A stretch of DNA of 64,000 bases from Talpa occidentalis (lineage: Eukaryota; Chordata; Mammalia; Eulipotyphla; Talpidae), in assembly GCF_014898055.3 (NCBI RefSeq), contig NW_023602073.1:81448678-81512677 (forward strand). Reading direction: 5' to 3'. The position numbers were made by a program, and so were the translations under genes. The notes beneath the pieces were generated by a model. The model saw nothing but the letters and a program-made list of their open reading frames with translations. It was not told where the DNA came from and searched no databases. Within the stretch, counting starts at the first letter, position 1. Every line of letters starts with the position of its first letter. Shown one piece after another: positions 58,004 through 64,000 of this stretch.

Positions 58004-58115
58004 AAGAAAATAGTGCCTGCCTCATTGTATTTTGTGTGACTAGAGCAGTAAACCTGTGCGGCATGCTTAGAATAGTGCCTGACAAATTTTACATTCTGAG
58101 TGTTTGCTGTTCCTA
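58004..58115 (+). mobile_element. MIR SINE, 3' part
   Basis: It continues the MIR with 'ctcattgtattttgtgtg', 'gcatgcttagaatagtgcctg' and a short end near 58115. Confidence 0.8.
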
Positions 58116-59010
58116 TTAAAACACTCATTAGAAGTCAAGGAGCAGAGTAGCTAGCTCAGAAATGAGTCCTGCAGTTAGGCTCCACACATTCAGGTACTAC
58201 TCATAGTAGCCTTATCCAATCAGTCAATTCTATCCCAACTCTGATTATCTAAAGGAAGGATCATGCCTCCTTGGTATTTGTTATCTTCTCTGTTCTTGGA
58301 CAATGTGGTCCTGATTATGAGAAAAGTATTAAGATTGGTGGAAAAGTTAGTCAATATAAAAGATCATAACTGAAGATAATCAAGGATAATTGGGTGTTAT
58401 TCTTCTGAACAGATTTACTTTAAGTAAGAAGTAATAGAGATGGAATTCATTTATTATTTCTACCTTTATTTGTCGTTCATAAGTAGGATAAAGAATTTCA
58501 TTTCCATTTCTTTTTTTTTTTCATTTCCATTTCTATTCAAAAAATGCATGATTGCTATTAACATTTTGAATAGCTAAAACAAATCACTCATGAAGGATGG
58601 AAGGGGTTTTGGCTTATGACAGAGCTTGAAAATATATGTTCCCAAATGTCCCTTTCCCATACTTTTTAGTTGGAGTTGACTTAACTCCCTGAACCCAATC
58701 TGGAGGCTCTCTGTCTCTAAAATTTCCCTCAGTTTAAAATAAATGATAACATATTGAGAGAGTTGTTTGTGTATACAAGTTTAATTTGGCAAAAAGGGAC
58801 TTTAAAATCCTTAACATAATGGAAAACATTTTGTATTCAATAGCTATATTTTTGACATATGACATACTCAACATGTAGTATCCCCATTATCTTCCAGTCA
58901 ATTTATATTTATCACCCTATAATCAATATAGAGGGAACTTCTTTATAGAGCGAGTAATATTTCATTGGAGTTAAGTCTATTCCTTCTTTGGACTGGATCT
59001 GTTTCTTCAT
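58116..59010. other. Unrecognised sequence
   Basis: No feature supported. A small duplicated 'tttcatttccatttct' unit lies at about 58496-58534. Confidence 0.45.
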
Positions 59011-59023
59011 AAGATTATTTCTC

Positions 59024-59332
59024 GGGCCTCCCCGGTGGCGCAGCTGTTGAGTGCTGGGTTGCGAAGCTGCACGCAGCCTCTGCAGCGCCGGTTTGATCCC
59101 CGGCTGCTCCCTGGCCACCGGAGGAGGGTCCCACATGGCTTGCAGACCTCTCCTGCCGCCCGCTGCTCCCCTCAGCAGTGTACTTCGGTCCTTCTGCCTG
59201 CTCTGCTCCCCTCTCTGGCTCTGGTGAATTCTCTCACCCTCCCGCGCTTCTGACTGTACACAGTGCATGTATAAACAAAACAAACAAACAAACAAACAAA
59301 TAAATAAATAAAACATGCCTCTATTAAAAAAA
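59024..59332 (+). mobile_element. tRNA-derived SINE, young, with extended tail
   Basis: A CpG-rich plus-strand copy with a B box ggtttgatccc and a tail of (aaac)n, (aaat)n, then acatgcctctatt (59313-59325) and A run. The target duplication aagattatttctc is at 59011-59023 and 59333-59345. Confidence 0.96.
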
Positions 59333-59429
59333 AAGATTATTTCTCATGCTTAAACTTGTGCTAAGATTTTATATAACAGATTATCTTTCACACATATGTG
59401 CAATGTAGAGGAATGAAACAGAAACTATC

Positions 59430-59550
59430 GAAACTAAACAAAAACAAACTCTAGAAACCTGACTGTAGAAATTGAGGCTACCAGAGGCGTACTCTGGTAT
59501 CCTCTAAATCATATAGTATTATAAAACAATGTTACCTTAATTAAAAATAA
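59430..59550 (+). mobile_element. Old L1 3' UTR relic
   Basis: 'attgaggctaccagaggcg' and the ending 'tataaaacaatgttacctta' match the end of old L1 elements and the relic at 6475-6665. Confidence 0.6.
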
Positions 59551-59689
59551 TATAAAAATACCTTTTCACTGAATGTAAATGGCTTTATGATTTTTATTAA
59601 ATTTTACAGATTTTTCTCTTGCTGTACATTTTGTATAGATAAAACATGTAAATAATCATGCAGAATATACTCTGGCAGTTGCACAGTAG

Positions 59690-60245
59690 TTAGATGGCTC
59701 ACTGTAGTGCAGTGTAGGGGCAGGACGGGCCACTGAGCAGGATCTCTATGATACCATGCAGACCCGGTAAAGGAGGAGAGAGAGTGAGTCCTGGAGCCCT
59801 CAGTGGCTTTTGCAGGTTTTATATTTAGATTCACCAGGCACATGGCAGGAAGGGGTGCTGGGGGGCCAGGAGGCTGGCAGTCCTCCCAGCCCCCAGCAAG
59901 TCTTCACTCTATCTGGGCTCTCTGGTGGTCTCTGTTCTCTGCTCTTCCATTCATTTTGCTTCTCTCTCGGCTTCTGCTAGTGTCTCCATGACGCCGCCCT
60001 TAAAAGCCCAGTCTTAGCCCAGGTGAATCCCATCTACATATGCCCACACCCTACTCCAGGTGCCCGCCATCAGGCATGCATTCAGGACCACAGGGTTCCA
60101 TCATCAGTCCTAATGGCGGGAGGGCAGAAAAGCCTGATACTTTTTACCTTACCCTACATGCAGGTAAGGCGCTATTTATAATATTTGAAGCAGATAGTGA
60201 CTCTTGTGAAGCTGCAGGAACTGAGACCCTCTTTAAGGCAAGTCT
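59690..60245. other. GC-richer block, possible solo LTR or exon/promoter
   Basis: About 0.55 kb with clearly higher GC than the surrounding DNA. On the minus strand, 'taaatataaaacc' (about 59813-59826 on the plus strand as complement) resembles a TATA box, followed by a 'ccaggactcactctctctcc' stretch that resembles the R region of a retroviral LTR. On the plus strand, 'ctacatgcag' is followed by gtaagg at about 60164, a good splice donor. I saw no gag, pol or env-like frame in the window. Either a solo LTR or a host first exon is possible, and neither is shown. Confidence 0.4.
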
Positions 60246-60249
60246 GTGT

Positions 60250-63225
60250 CAGCTGTAGGTAGTATTTGTTTGCCTGTGGAAAACTATGTAATGACTCAGT
60301 CGCCTGTAAGTTATTTTACATAATGCCATAGGTGGATTGGTACTAATAGGAAAAAAAGAAAGCATGGGAAAGTGAAGGTAATAATTGTCTGGAGATATAA
60401 TTTGAACAGAGGAAACAACCAGGAAAATGATTTTTGAAAAGGAAATGTATGAAAGAAGAAAAGAAAAAAGAGCAAATTGTTGTAATGAAAGTCTGATAGT
60501 CATTTGTGCAACTTCATCTTTCTTTAATTCCCTGAAGTAATAGCATTAATAGGGTATCCAGATGGGCTTTCTAGTATTTAATATTTGGTGTATGATATAC
60601 ACTAAAAGTTTGGTCAGTTGCCTTTGGGAATGAGTGATTTATTCTGCGATTTAATTTACCTTATCATTTGAATTAAGGATAGAATTCTTGAGAAAACATA
60701 CCCATAAAACCATAGTACAGGCTAGTTCTTTGTTTTTTGTGACTATATTTTCTCTTAAGTATAACTCAAACTGTGATTTCAAATACGCTTCCTAATGCTA
60801 GCTGCTCAGAACAGAAAAGTCACAGTGGTTCTGTGTTGGTGGCACATTTGTAGACAATGGGACAAGCTCCAGGACCTCAGTTAGAACTTCAATGTGTTTT
60901 ACCATTATTTGAGCAAGCACAAACATTCTAGGGTCATTTTGGAAAATATATACACATATTTATACATTTATAAAATATATGATTACATATGCATCATAGA
61001 TCATATGATGTATATATGTGTATATACAGTATGTGCATATACACACAAATGCAAATTCTTAAAGAAAAAGCTTAGGGTAAAAATGTATTAAATATTTGGA
61101 TATTTGGGCTCATAAATGAATTTGCCGAACAGCTCTGCTGATCCTTCTCTAATTCCTACAAACCCAAAAATACCCTATGTCTTCAGCTTTGGAAGATATG
61201 CTGACATTTAGAAAATAACATTTCTGAAAATCTAGAGAACTGAGATAGCCATCTATAATTAAGAGCTTTCAATCACTAAAATTATGATGAATCATTCAAA
61301 TATATGGTATTAATAGGTAGAATGATAAATGCATTCGGTTTGTGTAATGCTGTACCAGTCTTGGCAAAGAAAACGCACAGAAATCATTTCTAAGCAGCAG
61401 GTCAACATAGTTTGATTTTAGGTTTGACTACTCTCTGTGAGATAGGAGTTTGGATTATGGGCATATTTCATGTATTTTTCTGAACACTAATGAAAATCCT
61501 TTGGCTCTAATGCTATTAATCCCTGGAGGAGAAATAACTGGGGCAGCATTTAGCATAACAGATGTGATCACTACAAGTGCCAGTGATAAGATAGGAATCA
61601 GGGCATTAGCAAAAGGCTTATATAAGGTAAGTTGAGAAATGGGGAGTAAAGCTTCTGCTTGCTCTTAGGGAAATTTCTTGATAAACCAGGGCCTTCCATT
61701 TTTATTTTCCATAACATCAAATTAATCATCCTTAAGATTCAATCTTGTAATTGACTATGAATTCCAACAGTGAAAAATTTAGATATTATTACAAGATCTA
61801 AGTTTCCGTACCAAAGAAGCAATATTAATAAAATATTCACACTTGGGTAAGTGAATAAGAATGAAAGTAAAATGATGATAACTTCATTATATTAGGAATT
61901 TATATTAAATATTCAAAATGTGCATGTTATATTTCTCTAAAGGTAATTCAGTATGTTTTGAAAGATATTTTTATTTTATAAAAATTTAACATATATTCTT
62001 TTTTCATTGCAAATTAGTTAACATAACTCAGAAAATCCTAAATATTAAATGAAAACTCTAAAATTGGTCATTAAATAGTATAATTATCGTGATTCAATAC
62101 TTGAAGATATGTGGATGCTAATAATCCACACATCACACTAAGTACCATCTATGGTATTTGACTTTCAGAAATGCTGACTGTGTATATTCCTTTTGCCATA
62201 TGACACTGTTGAAAATGGTAGGGTCTGTAATATGATGGGATAATATTCCCTTCAATAAATGCTACCAACATAGAAATGTATGATTTCACATAAATATTAC
62301 TACTATAACTGTTTTCTAAAAACATGATATCTGGGAAATAACATGTTATGCTCTCATGATTTATTAAGGTAATACCTCAAGTTCCTAGGTTTGACTCTAA
62401 GACTATAAATTATTCATAAGAGTGCATTATGAATTATGGATTATAGATTATGAAATTATAGGTTTAAATATACTATTGAGAGTACTACATAAAAGAGAAT
62501 TTGGTCTGCATAACACCCTAACCTCATAGAAAGTTAATAACTATTTTCTCTTTCCTTAATAAGCCTTATATAAATCAATACATTAAGCTCTATGTGTAAG
62601 CAAATGGGAAAACGCTATCTATATATTTTAAACAAAAAATGATAGGACTTTAGGAAGATTGAGAAGGACAGTATTAATAACTGAAGTATATATTTGGTTA
62701 CTCGAATATATAGAGCCATGTCCTGTCGGAATTCTACATGTGGAATTCAAATAAGGCTACAATATAATAATTGTTCATTGTTATCGTTAGCTATTAACAT
62801 GGACAATTACCAAATAACTATTGGCAATTTAATGGAATTTGCAACTGAATTTTTCAGTTAAGAAGTTTTTCTGTGAATGTCTTTCTTTATATGTTTGTGC
62901 TCATGATTCACAGAGTATTTTTTAGTGTTTGCTCTTCAGAAATCTGAATGTTTAAAGAGTTATGAGTGAAGTATGAGGATGAACATTATATAATGCGGAG
63001 CAAAAGTAAAAGCTAGTTTGATCCCGGATGCTTATGATGTAAGTGTTAGGACAGATGCTCCTTGTGCAGTTAGCAGGAACTTCCTGCTCTTTCAGAGCAG
63101 TGAAGACAACTCACTTCCAACATCAGTGTGTGTGGGATCAAGTATATTTTCTTTATGTTTTTACCAATCAAAGCCATGCAAGGAACATGTGTCTTAGTTC
63201 TCATTCTTAGCAATACTTGACTAAA
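60250..63225. other. Unrecognised AT-rich unique DNA
   Basis: About 3 kb without recognisable repeats apart from an AT-rich, partly palindromic patch at 60944-61046 with catatgatg and tatatgtgtatat steps. A perfect AG|GTAAGT donor-like site lies at 61625-61632, after a frame open from 61441. No acceptor supports it. Confidence 0.45.
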
Positions 63226-63243
63226 TCAACGGATACATTTCTT

Positions 63244-63535
63244 TTTATTCCTTTTTTTTAAAAAAAAAACTCTTTTTTTTTTTAAGATTTATTTATTTAT
63301 ACAAACACTGGGTACAGTCAGAGGTGCGGGAGGGTGAGAGAATTCACCAGAGCCAGAGCGGGGAACATAACAGGCAGACTGACGAAGTACACTGCTGAGG
63401 GGAGCAGCGGGCGGCAGGAGAGGTCTGCGTGCCATGTGGGACCGTCGTCCGGTGGCCGGGGATCGAACCGGCGCTGCAGAGGCTGCGGGCAGCTTCGCAA
63501 CCCAGCGCTCAACCGCTGGGCCACGGGAGAGGCCC
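63244..63535 (-). mobile_element. tRNA-derived SINE, young subtype
   Basis: A minus-strand CpG-rich copy with an intact B-box complement ggggatcgaacc. The target duplication is imperfect: tcaacggatacatttctt at 63226-63243 and tcaactgatatatttcta at 63536-63553. Confidence 0.95.
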
Positions 63536-63899
63536 TCAACTGATATATTTCTAAGGTTAATTTGCAAGCATGAAAATAAGCTAGCACATAGAACAAGTGG
63601 TTTCCCCAAATTAATGACTTGGTCTAAAGATCACATCTAAAAGCACATGTGCACCTAGAAGTATAAAAAACAGCTCAGTTCTTCTAGCAGACTCTTCTAT
63701 AGTCTTCTTTGTTCTTCCTCAGTCATTTACTGAGCACTTATTTTGTTTTGGTCATTATGCTATTGCATTCTTGTGACGATACATCATCTTATTTCATTTA
63801 ATGTCATTTCAAGGACTAAGAAAACTGTGTGCCTTCTTAAAGTATACAGAAAGGTGGGATATGAGTCCCTGTATTCTGGGCTCCAGAGTGTTCAAGTAT

Positions 63900-64000
63900 G
63901 GGCCTCCTTGGTGGTGCAAGGGTTAAAGCCTCAATTCTATCATGGTATCACCACTGTTGCCTGAATTCAATCCCTGGCCTGGGAGCTGACCCACATGGCA
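63900..64000 (+). mobile_element. tRNA-derived SINE, cut by window end
   Basis: It starts gggcctccttggtggtgc at 63900 and runs to the window end inside the element. The B-box region is mutated (gaattcaatccc). Confidence 0.9.

Overview
The window looks like AT-rich, gene-poor nuclear DNA from a placental mammal. I found no host protein-coding gene, rRNA, functional tRNA or CRISPR array that I can defend. The evidence for a mammal is direct: LINE-1 (L1) ORF2 remnants of several ages, MIR and L2 relics, and about 24 copies of one tRNA-derived SINE. The SINE head begins GGGCCTCCCTGGTGGCGCAG and copies carry RNA polymerase III A- and B-box motifs and A-rich tails. The SINE is not the primate Alu, the rodent B1/B2, the carnivore SINEC or the equine ERE as I know them. 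A laurasiatherian is likely, and a bat (possibly of the horseshoe/leaf-nosed type) is my best guess, but the species call is an inference with low confidence.

Layout. 1-5 kb: a MIR relic, then two direct copies of one ancient element, the first split by a young L1 3' end (2178-2706). 6.4-8.8 kb: an old L1 3' end and an L2-like stretch split by two SINEs. 8.8-17.6 kb: mostly unique sequence without SINEs, with one possible terminal exon at 15846-16025. 17.6-24.6 kb: a dense SINE cluster in both orientations. 25.1-26.9 kb: an old minus-strand L1 with an inverted 5' part. 30.2-32.1 kb: a SINE and another old L1. 32.87-34.21 kb: a striking inverted duplication with arms of about 230 bp around a 0.87 kb centre. 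36.4-37.0 kb: two SINEs inserted in succession at one target. 39.9-41.7 kb: the best preserved L1, with a 429-codon open ORF2 3' half. 41.7-49.8 kb: more SINEs, two young minus-strand L1 3' ends and a short coiled-coil-like open frame (48041-48268). 50.7-52.6 kb: an old L1 and a second double SINE insertion. 53-60 kb: scattered SINEs, a MIR split by a SINE and a GC-richer block (about 59690-60245) that may be a solo LTR or an exon/promoter. 60.3-64 kb: largely unique AT-rich DNA with one SINE and another cut by the window end.

The parts do not form a pathway. They record repeated L1-driven retrotransposition: young L1 copies with nearly identical 3' ends, and SINEs with A-tails and target-site duplications typical of L1-mediated insertion. 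The most unusual signals are the inverted duplication, a SINE carrying an apparent 3' transduction, a tail motif shared by distant SINE copies, and two cases of repeated insertion at one target. I see no evidence for a novel enzymatic or defence system.
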